Notes: a model not told the origin generated them from the sequence alone. 64,000 bases of DNA from Chloroflexi bacterium HGW-Chloroflexi-2 (GCA_002840735.1 PHBY01000009.1:101699-165698), one strand, 5' to 3'; positions 1 through 10,087 are shown, numbered from the stretch's first letter. Made by a program: numbers and translations.

Positions 1-150
1 ATACCAATAATAACTTTCGAATCCAATAAATTCATTACTCTTCTCTCGTTATATTTATAGTTTATCATAATCTGGTTGTCTAACATCATATTTTAAGTCT
101 TTTTCGTCAAACAAATGTACTCATTAATGCGGTATTTTTATCATCAATTT

Positions 151-189
151 AAAAAAAGAACTCCTGTTTTTAGCAGGAGCTCTTTTTTT
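151..189 (-). terminator. Intrinsic terminator downstream of htpG
   Basis: An inverted repeat (ctcctg / caggag with a tttttag loop) is flanked by A7 on one side and T7 on the other. It therefore reads as a terminator on both strands. It lies just past the htpG stop and most likely ends the htpG transcript. Confidence 0.8.
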
Positions 190-201
190 AATTTCTGAGT
201 T

Positions 202-2076
202 TTATTTTTTCAATGCAACTTCAATGATTTTGTTAACTCTTTTCACTAAATCAGCACTATTTGGTTGAACTCCTTCAGCCATTAAGGCATTTTCATAAAG
301 CTGTTCAATGACTAATTCCCGTACAGGATTAATTCCTTTAATTCCTGCAAGATGCTTAATAATTGGGTGATTGGGATTGATTTCCATAATTCTCTGGGGA
401 GAGTCAAACTCTTTTTGTAAATAGCGATATGCTTTCTGAATTTCCGGACTGGGACTGCCTTCGGAATCTACCAACCTGACAGGTGATTCAACTAATTTTT
501 TGGTTGTTCTTACTTCTTTAATTCGCTCATTCAGTGTTGTTTTGAAAAATGTCAGGAGTTCGTTTAATTCATTTTTATCAACTTCCTCTTCTTCAACTTT
601 CTGTTCTTCACCGGATTTTTTTTCAGGTAAATCCAAATCTTTTGAGGTTACATTTGTGAGATCAAATTCTTTGTACTTATTTACACGCATGAGAACAAAT
701 GGATCAATTGGATCCGTGAATGTAATAACATCTACATTTTGTTGTTTGAAAATTTCTAAATGGGGTGAATTGATGGCAGAATTTTCATCCTCGGCAATAA
801 TATAATAAATCTTCTTTTGGTCTTCTACCATTGCCTGTACATAATCATCGAGAGATTGCCAGGATGAATTCTTTTTGGTTGTTCTAACTTTCATGAGGGA
901 TAATAATTGGTCATCATATTCAGAAGTTGATGCCAGACCTTCTTTGATGAAGAATCCGAATTCTTTCCAGAAGGAATCATACTTTTCCGAATCGGTAGAT
1001 TTCAGATTCTCGAGATATTCCAATACTTTTGATGAGAGAATTTTCTTGATTTGAGCAATAGCTTTTGTGGATTGGAAGGCTTCCCTGGAGACATTTAACG
1101 GAATATCTTCAGAGTCAACTACTCCTTGAATGAACCGCAAAAATTCCGGTAGTAAATCTTTGGTAAACTCCTGGATCATAACTTTTCTTGCGTATAGTTT
1201 TAATCCATAATCCTTTCTCTCGGAGAACAAGTTAGGTTCTGCAGTTGATGGGATATACAATAAACCATACATTTGGATTGGAGCATCTATTGAAAGATGT
1301 AAATGACCTAAGGGTTCATTAAAATCCAAAGTAAATTGGTTATAGAAATCTTTATATTCTTCAGGTTTTACCAGATGGGGTTGTTGTCGCCAGATGGCTG
1401 TTTGGCGGTTGATTTGTTCATCATTTTCATTGAGATAAATTGGATAGGGAATGTAGTCTGAATGTCTTTTGATGATTTGTCTGATGCGATAATCTTCTAA
1501 ATATTCGGACGCATCCTCTTTTAAGTGCAAAACGATGTCTGTTCCGCGGGAATCTTTTTCGCCTTTTTCAATGGTATAGGTTTCACCACCATCAGAAATC
1601 CAATGGATTGGCTCATCCGCTTTATCATACGACCGGGAGATAACCTCGATTTTGTCTGACACCATGAATGCTGAATAAAAACCCACACCGAATTGACCAA
1701 TGATATTGCTGAGATCAGAATCACCAGATTTTGCTGCAGCTTCAATAAATTCCCTTGCGCCTGAATGGGCAATTGTACCCAGATTTTGCATAATTTCATC
1801 CTGGTCCATGCCAATGCCTGTGTCAGTAATAGTGATGGTCTTTTGATCTTTGTTAATTTTGATGGTAATTTTGGGTTCAATATCTGGATCCAATACATCT
1901 TTATTCGTCAGTAATTCAAAATTTAATCTGGAAATTGCATCAGATGCATTCGAAATTAATTCTCTTAGAAAAATATCTCTATCCGTATAAAGAGAGTGAA
2001 TTAATATATTTAATAATTGGCGTGTTTCTGCTTTAAAATGATGTTTTTCGGTTACTGTTGGTGTTTCATTACTCAT
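202..2076 (-). CDS. htpG: Chaperone HtpG (bacterial Hsp90)
   Basis: This is a cytosolic ATP-dependent chaperone that acts as a dimer on stressed or nascent client proteins. The 624-residue length is normal for bacterial Hsp90. The N-terminal GHKL ATPase site is intact: the helix with ELISNASDA, the DTGIGM motif and the GQFGVGFYSAF lid segment. The middle domain carries SREAFQ, and the C-terminal dimerisation domain follows an acidic, lysine-rich linker around residues 480-510. The ATG start is preceded by caggaggataata, a strong ribosome-binding site. The gene appears monocistronic, with its own terminator downstream. I saw no CIRCE-type repeat upstream, so its heat regulation cannot be assigned. 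Confidence 0.98.
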   Translation of the reverse strand: MSNETPTVTEKHHFKAETRQLLNILIHSLYTDRDIFLRELISNASDAISRLNFELLTNKDVLDPDIEPKITIKINKDQKTITITDTGIGMDQDEIMQNLGTIAHSGAREFIEAAAKSGDSDLSNIIGQFGVGFYSAFMVSDKIEVISRSYDKADEPIHWISDGGETYTIEKGEKDSRGTDIVLHLKEDASEYLEDYRIRQIIKRHSDYIPYPIYLNENDEQINRQTAIWRQQPHLVKPEEYKDFYNQFTLDFNEPLGHLHLSIDAPIQMYGLLYIPSTAEPNLFSERKDYGLKLYARKVMIQEFTKDLLPEFLRFIQGVVDSEDIPLNVSREAFQSTKAIAQIKKILSSKVLEYLENLKSTDSEKYDSFWKEFGFFIKEGLASTSEYDDQLLSLMKVRTTKKNSSWQSLDDYVQAMVEDQKKIYYIIAEDENSAINSPHLEIFKQQNVDVITFTDPIDPFVLMRVNKYKEFDLTNVTSKDLDLPEKKSGEEQKVEEEEVDKNELNELLTFFKTTLNERIKEVRTTKKLVESPVRLVDSEGSPSPEIQKAYRYLQKEFDSPQRIMEINPNHPIIKHLAGIKGINPVRELVIEQLYENALMAEGVQPNSADLVKRVNKIIEVALKK

Positions 2077-2135
2077 TATTATCCTCCTGAATGCATAGTC
2101 AGCTCAATCATAATTCATATTTATTAGATTTTTAT

Positions 2136-2166
2136 AAAAAAACGGGTTTTCAAATTAGAAAACACG
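2136..2166 (-). terminator. Probable terminator of the threonine dehydrogenase-like gene
   Basis: Read on the minus strand, a nine-base-pair stem with one mismatch (cgtgttttc / gaaaacccg) and a six-base loop is followed directly by seven T residues. It lies between the stop of the upstream SDR gene and the start region of htpG, so htpG should have its own promoter. Confidence 0.6.
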
Positions 2167-2190
2167 CACAATTGAATTCAACCCAAATAA

Positions 2191-3207
2191 TTACAAATAC
2201 CGCTCTTTAACTGCAGGTAGAAGATACTCATTAAATGCCCGTTCCTGATCAAAATCTGGACGCCAGCCCCAGTCGGTTGTGGCAGCGCTATCATCTACAT
2301 CAGCCGGCCATGTATCTACGATTCCCTGCCTGGCGATATCAGGCTCAAAAGTAATATCAGCATTTGGAAATGCTTTTATCACGATATCGTAAAATTCCTG
2401 TGCAGAAGGATTGAAACTTGTGACATTGTAGACTAAATTGGATAAATTACTCTGGTCAGCTTTTTCCAGTTCCAACAGTGCTTTGATCGCATCAGGCATG
2501 ACCATGAAGGGAAGTTGAGTGTCCGGTCTGACAAAACAGCGATATTCTTTTCCCATGGCTGCATGATGGAGCATTTCAGGACAATAATCACTGGTACCGC
2601 CAGTTGGGGTTGTAACAGCAGAAATCAAGCCTGGGAACCGAATGGCGCGAAAATCAATTCCAATTGGGTTTTTGTCGGCGGCTAATTGTCGATAATATTT
2701 CGTGTAGTAACGCCCTAATTGCTCACAATATAATTTATTACAGCCATACATGGTGGTTGGTTGACACCAGATTTCCTCTTTGATTTTACCTGAAGCGTTT
2801 TTGGTGGCAATATCAGGCAAGCCATAAACTGCAATCGAGCTAGGATAGAGAAATTTAACCGGTTTTCCCTGCCAGGTAGCTTGCTCCACAGCCAAACGTA
2901 AAAGATTTAGGGTTCCCTCAACATTAACGCGGTGGGCTGTTTCAGGATTGTATTCTGCTTTTGTTGAAAGAATGGAAGCCAAATGGTATATTGTTCGGAT
3001 TTCATACTCTGCAACCAACCTGCCAAGTAACATTTGGTCAAGAATGTCTCCCTGAATAAATCTTTCGCACTTAGACCTTAGATCGTCATCCAGAGGCATT
3101 ACGTCCAGGGCAAGAATGTGTGTTTTTTCATTTTCGGCAAAATGGGAAATCAATCCATGTCCAATTTCTCCATTTGCCCCGGTGATCAGGACTACTTCCT
3201 TTCTCAT
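2191..3207 (-). CDS. SDR-family NAD-dependent epimerase/dehydrogenase, L-threonine 3-dehydrogenase-like
   Basis: This is an extended short-chain dehydrogenase of 338 residues with an N-terminal Rossmann motif (GANGEIGHG) and the catalytic Y-x3-K in YGCNK. The C-terminal half (RFPGLIS, GGTSDYCPEM, then LPFMVMPDA) closely resembles the UDP-galactose-epimerase-like L-threonine 3-dehydrogenases. Those enzymes oxidise threonine to 2-amino-3-ketobutyrate. The partner lyase Kbl is not adjacent. I placed the start at an internal ATG behind aaggagaatttta rather than at the ORF-track start, which adds 15 unsupported residues. A sugar-nucleotide epimerase is the main alternative. The glycine cleavage operon elsewhere in the window makes a threonine-to-glycine route plausible. 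Confidence 0.72.
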   Translation of the reverse strand: MRKEVVLITGANGEIGHGLISHFAENEKTHILALDVMPLDDDLRSKCERFIQGDILDQMLLGRLVAEYEIRTIYHLASILSTKAEYNPETAHRVNVEGTLNLLRLAVEQATWQGKPVKFLYPSSIAVYGLPDIATKNASGKIKEEIWCQPTTMYGCNKLYCEQLGRYYTKYYRQLAADKNPIGIDFRAIRFPGLISAVTTPTGGTSDYCPEMLHHAAMGKEYRCFVRPDTQLPFMVMPDAIKALLELEKADQSNLSNLVYNVTSFNPSAQEFYDIVIKAFPNADITFEPDIARQGIVDTWPADVDDSAATTDWGWRPDFDQERAFNEYLLPAVKERYL

Positions 3208-3323
3208 TAAAATTCTCCTTATACTGAAAAATGGGGATGTAAATATGATCAATTAGATAATATGAATTAATTGTAATCAAATTATTGATTTCCCATAGAT
3301 ACTATTTGTACTGAAATTAATAT

Positions 3324-3350
3324 AAAAAGCTCAGCAGAGCTGAACTTTTT
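3324..3350 (-). terminator. Terminator downstream of secF
   Basis: A hairpin (tcagc / gctga around aga, extended outward past single mismatches by aaaaag / cttttt) ends in T residues on either strand. It lies immediately past the secF stop in the direction of transcription. Confidence 0.75.
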
Positions 3351-3372
3351 ATCAATTTATAAGACTTTTGAA

Positions 3373-4308
3373 TTAACCGGCAACCGTTTCTTTTTTCTTG
3401 AACCAATTCTTCCATTCTTTGTTTTCCCATACTACCAAAAGGGGTGCTGCGACAAATATGGAAGAATAGGTACCACTGAATAGACCAACCAACAAAATCA
3501 CAGCAAATTCACGCAAGGTTATTCCACCAAATAATGCTAAAGCCAGAAGCATAAATTCTACAGTCATTAATTGTGTGTTTATAGATCGTTGTAAAGTTTG
3601 AATGATAGAGTGGTTTACCAATTTTTCGAATTGTAATTTTCTGAATATGGTACTGTTTTCTCTAATGCGATCAAACACTACGATTTTATCCTGAACAGAG
3701 AAACCAATAACCGTTAATAATGCTGTCAGGAACATTGAATCGACCTGCCAACCAAATAATTTTCCACCTATAGCGCTTAAGCTGACAACAATCAGAACAT
3801 CGTGGATCATCGCCAAAATGCCACAGATACCATAGCGAAAAGCATTGGTGATTCCTCTAAAAGCGAAGGTGATATATATTACAACCGCTAATGCAGCAAT
3901 TCCTACAGCCACAGCTGCGCGTTGAGTAACCTGTTCAGCAATAACAGGACCAACACTTTCAAATTGATTAACTATTATTTGATCATTGGTCATTGCCTCA
4001 AGTTGGGTAACAATATCACCTTTAACCTGTTCGTCCATAAATGGAGAGCGGATGACAAGAATTGTGCGTTGACCATTGGTATCTGCAGCAGTCTGGACTG
4101 AAACTTCTTCGAAATTGTAATCTTCATATATGGCTATTACTTCTTCAGTGCCAGGTAAGTTAGGCGATGAATATTGTAATTCTAATAAGGTACCACCTTT
4201 GAAATCGACTGCCAGGGGTAAACCATCAATCACGATGATGACCAAACCCACCAGAATAAAAATTATTGAAATTGCGAAGAATAAATAACGTTTTCCTAAT
4301 ATATTCAT
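3373..4308 (-). CDS. secF: Protein translocase subunit SecF
   Basis: SecF forms an RND-like complex with SecD that uses the proton gradient to pull exported proteins out of SecYEG. The 311-residue protein has an N-terminal membrane helix, the DFKGGTLLEL motif just after it, a periplasmic-type domain to about residue 125, and a block of five further hydrophobic segments containing VIGFSVQDKIVVFDRIREN. That block is the SecF hallmark. It follows secD with 15 bases between them, and an aaagggtg ribosome-binding site precedes its ATG, so the two are co-transcribed. No yajC is seen alongside. Confidence 0.96.
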   Translation of the reverse strand: MNILGKRYLFFAISIIFILVGLVIIVIDGLPLAVDFKGGTLLELQYSSPNLPGTEEVIAIYEDYNFEEVSVQTAADTNGQRTILVIRSPFMDEQVKGDIVTQLEAMTNDQIIVNQFESVGPVIAEQVTQRAAVAVGIAALAVVIYITFAFRGITNAFRYGICGILAMIHDVLIVVSLSAIGGKLFGWQVDSMFLTALLTVIGFSVQDKIVVFDRIRENSTIFRKLQFEKLVNHSIIQTLQRSINTQLMTVEFMLLALALFGGITLREFAVILLVGLFSGTYSSIFVAAPLLVVWENKEWKNWFKKKETVAG

Positions 4309-4323
4309 TATTTACACCCTTTC

Positions 4324-5700
4324 TTAAATGCCAAACCATTTCAAATGATTTTCAGGATGTTTGATGACATCAAGTGAAATTGCCAGGAATGTTCTGGTAA
4401 CAAAAATTGCTGAAAATAAACTGACGCCGACCCCTAACGCTAAGGTTATGGCGAAACCTTTAACAAAACTTGCACCAAATGTTGAACCGAACCAGAAAAG
4501 AATCGAACATGTTATAAGGGTAGCTATGTTTGAATCTCTAATCGATGGCCATGCTCGTTTCCAACCCAACGCAATGGCTTGTGAAAGTGTGCGACCATTG
4601 CGAAGTTCTTCTTTTAAGCGTTCAAATATGAGGATGTTTGCATCCAACGCACTTCCTGTACTCAAGAGAAAACCAGCAATACCCGGTAAAGTTAAAGTAA
4701 CAGGAATTAGCCTGAATAATGCAAATGTGATCAATGCATAAATAATGATTGAAAAATCAGCTAATATGCCAGGGACTTTGTAGAAAATTGCCATGAATAA
4801 AGCCACCAAAGTGAAGCCAATCAAACCGGCTATTAAACTTTTTTCCAGAGAGTCCTGTCCAAGCGTTGGACCAATGACTCGTATTTGTTCAACGACCAAA
4901 GGAATGGGCAATGAACCATAACGAAGTTGAACAGCCAATGCATTGGCTTCATCAATCGTAAAAGATCCAGTTATTGTTCCAGTTCCTTCGGTGATTGCAG
5001 TAGAAATTGTGGGTGCGGAGATCAATTTATTATCTAAGACAATCGCTAAAAATTTCCCAATGTTGTTAGTGGTATGCTCGGCAAAAATATCACGACCAGC
5101 CCTCGTGAGTTCAAAATTAATTTCATATGTATTGGCAATAGGGCTGTTGACTCCTACTGCTTTAAGATCGATGCCGGTCATAACCGTGTGGAAGACAGGT
5201 TTTTCCGTTTCACCTGTGTCCGGATCAATACTCAGGGATGCAGGAGAAGGAACGGCTGTAACCTTAGTTGTGGAAGTGAAATCGGTGACAATTTCATCGC
5301 CTGGTAAGAAACCGAATAAATTATCTCCAATATCCACAAATTCAAGCACGCCAGTCTGTTTGATTTGTTCAATGACGTCTTCAGCATTACTCGCGCCAGG
5401 GAATTCGCCAACAATCCGGTTACTACCGGCTACTTGAAAAACGACCTCGCTAACCCCTAATCCATTGGATCTGTTTTCAAGAATTTGTCGGGCAACTTGC
5501 AATGATTCGCTGGTTATTTCAGAATCTTCAGGAAGATCTGCTTTTAATATTACTTGCATACCTCCACGAAGATCCAGACCCAAGACGGTTGAAATTGATT
5601 TGTTTATTAATGGAATTTGAGAAGTCGAGGGAAGATCAATCCATATCACTGCGGCAAGCAGGACAAGAATGAGGATCAGATTGGTATAGCGTCGCTTCAT
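4324..5700 (-). CDS. secD: Protein translocase subunit SecD
   Basis: This is the partner of SecF. The 458-residue form has an N-terminal signal-anchor helix, the [13 protein letters not shown] motif, a large extracytoplasmic P1-type domain to about residue 270, and a C-terminal RND-like membrane domain containing [19 protein letters not shown]. The start was moved to MKRRYTN because ggaggctattttccc precedes that ATG. The ORF-track start adds 16 residues without such a site. The gene heads the secDF operon, with about 195 bases to the next gene upstream as its likely promoter region. Confidence 0.96.
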   Translation of the reverse strand: MKRRYTNLILILVLLAAVIWIDLPSTSQIPLINKSISTVLGLDLRGGMQVILKADLPEDSEITSESLQVARQILENRSNGLGVSEVVFQVAGSNRIVGEFPGASNAEDVIEQIKQTGVLEFVDIGDNLFGFLPGDEIVTDFTSTTKVTAVPSPASLSIDPDTGETEKPVFHTVMTGIDLKAVGVNSPIANTYEINFELTRAGRDIFAEHTTNNIGKFLAIVLDNKLISAPTISTAITEGTGTITGSFTIDEANALAVQLRYGSLPIPLVVEQIRVIGPTLGQDSLEKSLIAGLIGFTLVALFMAIFYKVPGILADFSIIIYALITFALFRLIPVTLTLPGIAGFLLSTGSALDANILIFERLKEELRNGRTLSQAIALGWKRAWPSIRDSNIATLITCSILFWFGSTFGASFVKGFAITLALGVGVSLFSAIFVTRTFLAISLDVIKHPENHLKWFGI

Positions 5701-5896
5701 GGGAAAATAGCCTCCAGTCCTAGTATCTGCAGCCTTAAAGCTGCACAACCCGAAAATTATACACTCATATTTATGTTATGTGTAGGAATCGAACTGAAAA
5801 CTCTGTTACTCGATCATTACAAACTATCTGCATCAACGAGTTTGTAGATTTGCTTCGTTATTAGAAAAAAAAATTAAAACGCTTCTGGAAATCGCA

Positions 5897-6892
5897 TTAA
5901 TAAGAGAAATCTTGAAACTCCTCGGCAATTAATTGACAAATTGCGTAATAGCCCCAATCATCCCATTCTTCTTGTACACCAATTCCAGAAAGATCCAGAT
6001 AATTCTTAAAAATCAGCCCCCCCTTAAATAATTCAAACATTTCTTTTGCTCCGCGTTCGATGATTGAACGATCGCCAGTAGGTAGGATTTTTTGTATGTC
6101 GATGGGACTGAATAAAGCAGCCTTATGCATTTTTAATAAAGCTGATAGTTCAGGCATGTTGTAAACTGTTGGTTGATCAAATTGGAATGCATCAACTCCA
6201 ATTTCTAGAAGATCTGGGAGAATTGACCAGTTTTTACCACATGAATGCATAAAGATTTTTAAACCGTAATCATGGGCAATTGAAAACAACCTGGCATATT
6301 CGGTCTTGAAATAATATCGAAACATTTTAGGACTGAATAACAGCCCTGTTTGAGTTCCCATATCCTCACCCAGAAATATCCCATCTGCACCATTATTTCC
6401 CGCAAGATGGATTTTTTGTTCATAAACATCAGAAATAATCCCGTGTAAACGATTTAATTCAAACGGATTTGCTGCCATGTCGAGAAAATAAACGCCCATA
6501 TCCCGAATGTAACGTGCATTATCAAAAATCCAACCACCAAGAACAGCTAATTTAAATTTATCTGAAGGTTGACTAAATAGGTCTTTCATTTCTCTTGCAC
6601 AGTCAGGGTGTGAATAATCAGGAGCTTGTAATCGCTCCAGATCACTCCAATCTTTAATAAAAGGTTGAAAGATTTCTCCTTTTTGAGATCCAATTGCCAT
6701 TCTATGCCAGATATTTCCCCATTCATCATCGTAATATTCGCGATCACCTTCTATCCATCGTTTTTGATGATAATTGTGAGGTTTCAGCTCTGTAAATAAG
6801 AAATCACTGACTCGATTACGATCAAAATCCAAGCCTGGTCGTGGAGGATTCTCGTGATTAATATTGGCTAAAATAATTTCTTTCGAATTCAT
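5897..6892 (-). CDS. Uroporphyrinogen decarboxylase-family protein, probable methyltransferase-type
   Basis: This is a 331-residue TIM-barrel protein of the UroD superfamily. It is not a convincing HemE: the gene sits in a sugar-type catabolic cluster and carries an HSCG motif at about residues 216-219. HxCG is typical of the zinc-binding site of methylcobalamin:thiol methyltransferases in this superfamily, and a further cysteine lies near the C-terminus (about residue 319), where the third ligand is found in those enzymes. Those resemblances are family knowledge; the substrate is unknown. It is the last gene of the AraC-led cluster, seven bases after the isomerase gene, with ggtgat as ribosome-binding site. 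Confidence 0.75.
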   Translation of the reverse strand: MNSKEIILANINHENPPRPGLDFDRNRVSDFLFTELKPHNYHQKRWIEGDREYYDDEWGNIWHRMAIGSQKGEIFQPFIKDWSDLERLQAPDYSHPDCAREMKDLFSQPSDKFKLAVLGGWIFDNARYIRDMGVYFLDMAANPFELNRLHGIISDVYEQKIHLAGNNGADGIFLGEDMGTQTGLLFSPKMFRYYFKTEYARLFSIAHDYGLKIFMHSCGKNWSILPDLLEIGVDAFQFDQPTVYNMPELSALLKMHKAALFSPIDIQKILPTGDRSIIERGAKEMFELFKGGLIFKNYLDLSGIGVQEEWDDWGYYAICQLIAEEFQDFSY

Positions 6893-6899
6893 TTGACTA

Positions 6900-7808
6900 T
6901 CACCTTATACTGGCACTTTCTTCTTGAAATAAATTCATAAATTTCATTCCATATTCAACATAATTTTGGTATCTCACTAAATCAATAGGTTTTTCTGATT
7001 GTTCATGATGTATTACAGAAAGGTGTGGTTCAATTGAAAAACCTCCATCATATTCTGTCTTCAATAAATCGTTAACAATTTTCCTTACATCACCATGGCC
7101 CTCTCCAGGAAAGGTGAAATACAACTCAGGAAATATCTGGTCTGTCTCTTTAATAAATATGCAATCTTTGATATGAACATATTCAATGAATTCTCTGACA
7201 TTAGAATAAAATTCCCAGGAAGATTGTTTTTTATAAGGTGTTTTGCCTATGTGATTGTCCGTACCAACTGGATTGCCCGTATCGAAAACCAATTTGAAAT
7301 TTGGTGAATGGATTTTGTCCAGCAATCGCAGTGTGTGAATATGAGATAATCCACCATAATTCATACAGTTTTCGTGTAGGTACATAATCCCCGCATCTTC
7401 ACAGATTTTTACTAAAAGAGACAATTTCTCAAATATGAGTTTTTCGATGTCTGGAGAGTCTGGTTCAACATCTTTAACGATTTTGAAGCTCATACTACGT
7501 AAATACTTTGTTCCAATGCGCTGCATCCGGGTTATTGCCCGGTGGAGTGATTCAAGATTTTCCTGAAAACCTGCTTCATCCCTTGGATCTTTACTCCAAT
7601 TGGCGATAGCACTGCCAAAACAATTAATTCTCACTTTATTTTCATCTAGTTTTTCACAAACATGATCGAATTCATACTCACTGATTTCTGTAGTATTAAT
7701 ATTATTAATTGAGCGTGATTCGATATGATTCCATCCCAGTGCTAAAGTTGCTTTTATTTGGGTTTCTATTGAATCTCCTGCTTCATCAGCAAATCCGGTG
7801 AAGTACAT
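6900..7808 (-). CDS. Sugar phosphate isomerase/epimerase (xylose isomerase-like TIM barrel)
   Basis: A 302-residue AP-endonuclease-2/xylose-isomerase-like barrel. Visible features are the N-terminal FADEAGDS strand, LHENCMNY and LVFDTGNPVGTDNH, which place metal ligands as in IolE/IolH-type enzymes, then EYVHIKDC and FPGEGHGDV in the C-terminal half. Such proteins isomerise or dehydrate keto-inositols and sugar acids. The neighbouring Gfo/Idh oxidoreductase supports a paired role in oxidising and isomerising a polyol or sugar. The ATG follows ggaggaaac. The exact substrate cannot be read from the sequence. Confidence 0.85.
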   Translation of the reverse strand: MYFTGFADEAGDSIETQIKATLALGWNHIESRSINNINTTEISEYEFDHVCEKLDENKVRINCFGSAIANWSKDPRDEAGFQENLESLHRAITRMQRIGTKYLRSMSFKIVKDVEPDSPDIEKLIFEKLSLLVKICEDAGIMYLHENCMNYGGLSHIHTLRLLDKIHSPNFKLVFDTGNPVGTDNHIGKTPYKKQSSWEFYSNVREFIEYVHIKDCIFIKETDQIFPELYFTFPGEGHGDVRKIVNDLLKTEYDGGFSIEPHLSVIHHEQSEKPIDLVRYQNYVEYGMKFMNLFQEESASIR

Positions 7809-7852
7809 GTTTCCTCCAACGTTTCTTATTTAGTTCATTATTTATGAACCAA

Positions 7853-9025
7853 CTAATTCCCAAAGGATTTTGAAATATCTGGAATCAGTGAAATTCCAGG
7901 TAATTTCTTGACTTTGGAATTGCGAACCTTTTCTTCCAATTTTCTTTTAAACAACTCGGAATCCATTGGTAAAAGAATTTTATTATTTAATAACGATGAC
8001 AAAAGGATTGAATTACTCAATTGAAGCTGGTTTAATCCTTCTTCTCCATGAACAATTAATTCTTCTCTTCCACGAATTGCATTCACAAAATTTTCGATAA
8101 TAATCTTATGACCTGGTAAGCCATGATGCTCAAAAGGTATTTCTAATTCAGCGGATTCTGTAAATGCATATGGATCAATGGAGGTTTGAATTTGTTTTAA
8201 CATTGAGATTTTATTCTTCCAAAATGTCAGGATATTATTTTCAAATACTAATTTTCCTTTTTCTCCAATGATTTCAAGGCGATTAGTGCCTGGTGATTCA
8301 CCAGTGGATGTTATAAAATGACCTACCATGCCATTTTGATATTCAAAGAATGCGGTAACTTCATCCTCAACTTCTATTTCATGATACTTTCCAAAACCAG
8401 CAAATGCAGTTACTTTTTCAGGCATACCAAAAAACCATTGAAAAAGGTCGAGATTGTGAGGACATTGATTAATTAATACACCTCCGCCTTCCCCTTTCCA
8501 GGTTGCGCGCCAATCTCCATTATCATAATAACTTTGGTTGCGGAACCAATTAGTAATAATCCAGGTGGCTCGAATTAATTTCCCTAATTCACCATCGTCT
8601 AACATACTTTTAATTTTTTTCCAATAACCGTAGGTGCGTTGTTGAAACATGATCGCAAATTTCAGATCGGAATGATGCTTGATTGCTTCTTTATATGCCT
8701 CAACCATTAATTTTCCATCACTCATATGGGCTGCAATCGGTTTCTCAGTAAGTACATGAATTCCGTTATGAAAACAATCGATAGCAATAGGTGAATGGTC
8801 ATAATGCGGCGTTGAAATCAGTACCCCATCCAATTCCACAGAATTTAACAAATCCCGATAATTGGTAAAGAATTGGGTATTGCAAGTAGAAAGAATTTCC
8901 ATTCTTTCAGGAATAAGATCGCAGATGGCAACTAGTTGGACACCAGTCATTGTCTGAATATCCTTGACATGTTGGCTTCCCATAGCACCGACACCTATAA
9001 CCGCTAACCGAATATCTTTCTCCAT
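7853..9025 (-). CDS. Gfo/Idh/MocA-family NAD(P)-dependent oxidoreductase
   Basis: A 390-residue dehydrogenase with an N-terminal Rossmann fold (AVIGVGAMGSQHV), the EKPIAAH motif whose lysine is conserved in the family, and a C-terminal alpha/beta substrate domain that includes GEGGGVLINQCPHNLDLFQWF. Members oxidise sugars, inositols or aminosugars with NAD(P). It sits between the AraC regulator (72 bases upstream) and the isomerase (44 bases downstream) on the same strand. Its ribosome-binding site is aggaggcctcaa. No transporter is encoded nearby, so the substrate may be produced inside the cell or imported by a system elsewhere. Confidence 0.93.
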   Translation of the reverse strand: MEKDIRLAVIGVGAMGSQHVKDIQTMTGVQLVAICDLIPERMEILSTCNTQFFTNYRDLLNSVELDGVLISTPHYDHSPIAIDCFHNGIHVLTEKPIAAHMSDGKLMVEAYKEAIKHHSDLKFAIMFQQRTYGYWKKIKSMLDDGELGKLIRATWIITNWFRNQSYYDNGDWRATWKGEGGGVLINQCPHNLDLFQWFFGMPEKVTAFAGFGKYHEIEVEDEVTAFFEYQNGMVGHFITSTGESPGTNRLEIIGEKGKLVFENNILTFWKNKISMLKQIQTSIDPYAFTESAELEIPFEHHGLPGHKIIIENFVNAIRGREELIVHGEEGLNQLQLSNSILLSSLLNNKILLPMDSELFKRKLEEKVRNSKVKKLPGISLIPDISKSFGN

Positions 9026-9097
9026 TTGAGGCCTCCTGAGACTACTTTTTAAGATAATCTTTATTTGATTGAGTGGCTATTGTCAAACGATCATAAA

Positions 9098-9919
9098 CTA
9101 TTGGTCAATATTCAATCTCCGTCTTGTGTTTCCTTGCGTGCGACGATAATCACCTGGCGTTACACCAGTATATTTACGAAAGACATGTGTAAAATGACTG
9201 AAATTGGTATAACCCACCTGAAGACTGATTTCAGATATTGGTAACGAACTCTCTAATAGTAATTGTTTCGCACGATCAATACGTAATTGGATCAATCGTG
9301 TTGATATTGGCACGCCGGATGCGTTTCGAAAAATCCTTGCCAAATGAGAAGGCGATATATGAAATACTTTAGAGAGATCTTCTCGACTGATATTTTTGTA
9401 TAAATTCCGCCTTAAATACGCATCAATTTGATTGAACGCTTCATTTTGAGTATGTACATTTAGTTTAGATATATTTTCAGATTGAAAAAGAGACTTTGTT
9501 TTTCTTTCTAATCCAATTAAGATGCGCGTAACAAGTGCTTCTACAAATTCGTAGGTGTTTTCTCCTGGCTTATTGATTTCGTTAATTAAAGTGTTTAGAT
9601 CGAAACGTAATTCATTGGGAATATTTACAATTTTGTCTGCCAAACCATCCAAAATGAGATGATGATTTTCAAATAAAACATAAAAATATCCGATTGATTT
9701 ATTATGATATTTAGGAGATCGCATTACTCCGGGAGAAATGAGAATTGAGTCATCTGGTTGGAGGGTAAAAAATCTTTCATTGCATGAAATGTCAACGTTG
9801 CCATAAACGACACAATACCATTGGAATATGGAATGAGTGTGCGGAGGAATGTTATAGGAAGACCCTGCTTCGTTATACACAATTTCCCTGATTCTAATTG
9901 GAGAATTGTTGGTTTCCAT
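9098..9919 (-). CDS. AraC-family transcriptional regulator
   Basis: A 273-residue regulator. The N-terminal half is a cupin-like effector domain with the PPHTHSIFQ metal or sugar-binding strand. The C-terminal 100 residues hold the two helix-turn-helix units: ISREDLSKVFHISPSHLARIF, then ISEISLQVGYTNFSHFTHVFRK followed by the typical GVTPGDYR. It is the first gene of the minus-strand cluster and probably controls the following Gfo/Idh, isomerase and UroD-family genes. No clear ribosome-binding site precedes the ATG. Confidence 0.93.
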   Translation of the reverse strand: METNNSPIRIREIVYNEAGSSYNIPPHTHSIFQWYCVVYGNVDISCNERFFTLQPDDSILISPGVMRSPKYHNKSIGYFYVLFENHHLILDGLADKIVNIPNELRFDLNTLINEINKPGENTYEFVEALVTRILIGLERKTKSLFQSENISKLNVHTQNEAFNQIDAYLRRNLYKNISREDLSKVFHISPSHLARIFRNASGVPISTRLIQLRIDRAKQLLLESSLPISEISLQVGYTNFSHFTHVFRKYTGVTPGDYRRTQGNTRRRLNIDQ

Positions 9920-10087
9920 TTCATAATTATATTTGTAAAATACCTAATCAAGAAAAAATGAAGGAAAAACGAATAATTCATGGAAGTTGGGTCATACCAT
10001 TTTTGTCAGTTGAAGAAACTGGCTTTTCTTGAATTGTACTCAAAGATACTTATAAAGGTAAATTGTCAGAGTTACTGTCTGGATTGC

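Noticed and set aside
1-150. A gene at the left edge
   Set aside because: The 150 bases before the htpG terminator are AT-rich with stops in all frames and contain no recognisable motif.
1521-1898. 125-aa minus-strand ORF inside htpG
   Set aside because: It is a frame-shifted shadow of the conserved htpG ATPase domain.
4943-5437. 164-aa plus-strand ORF within secD
   Set aside because: It is antisense to a well conserved secD and resembles no protein.
5897-6892. HemE (heme biosynthesis) for the UroD-family gene
   Set aside because: The context is catabolic, no other heme gene is present, and the HSCG motif fits the zinc-methyltransferase branch.
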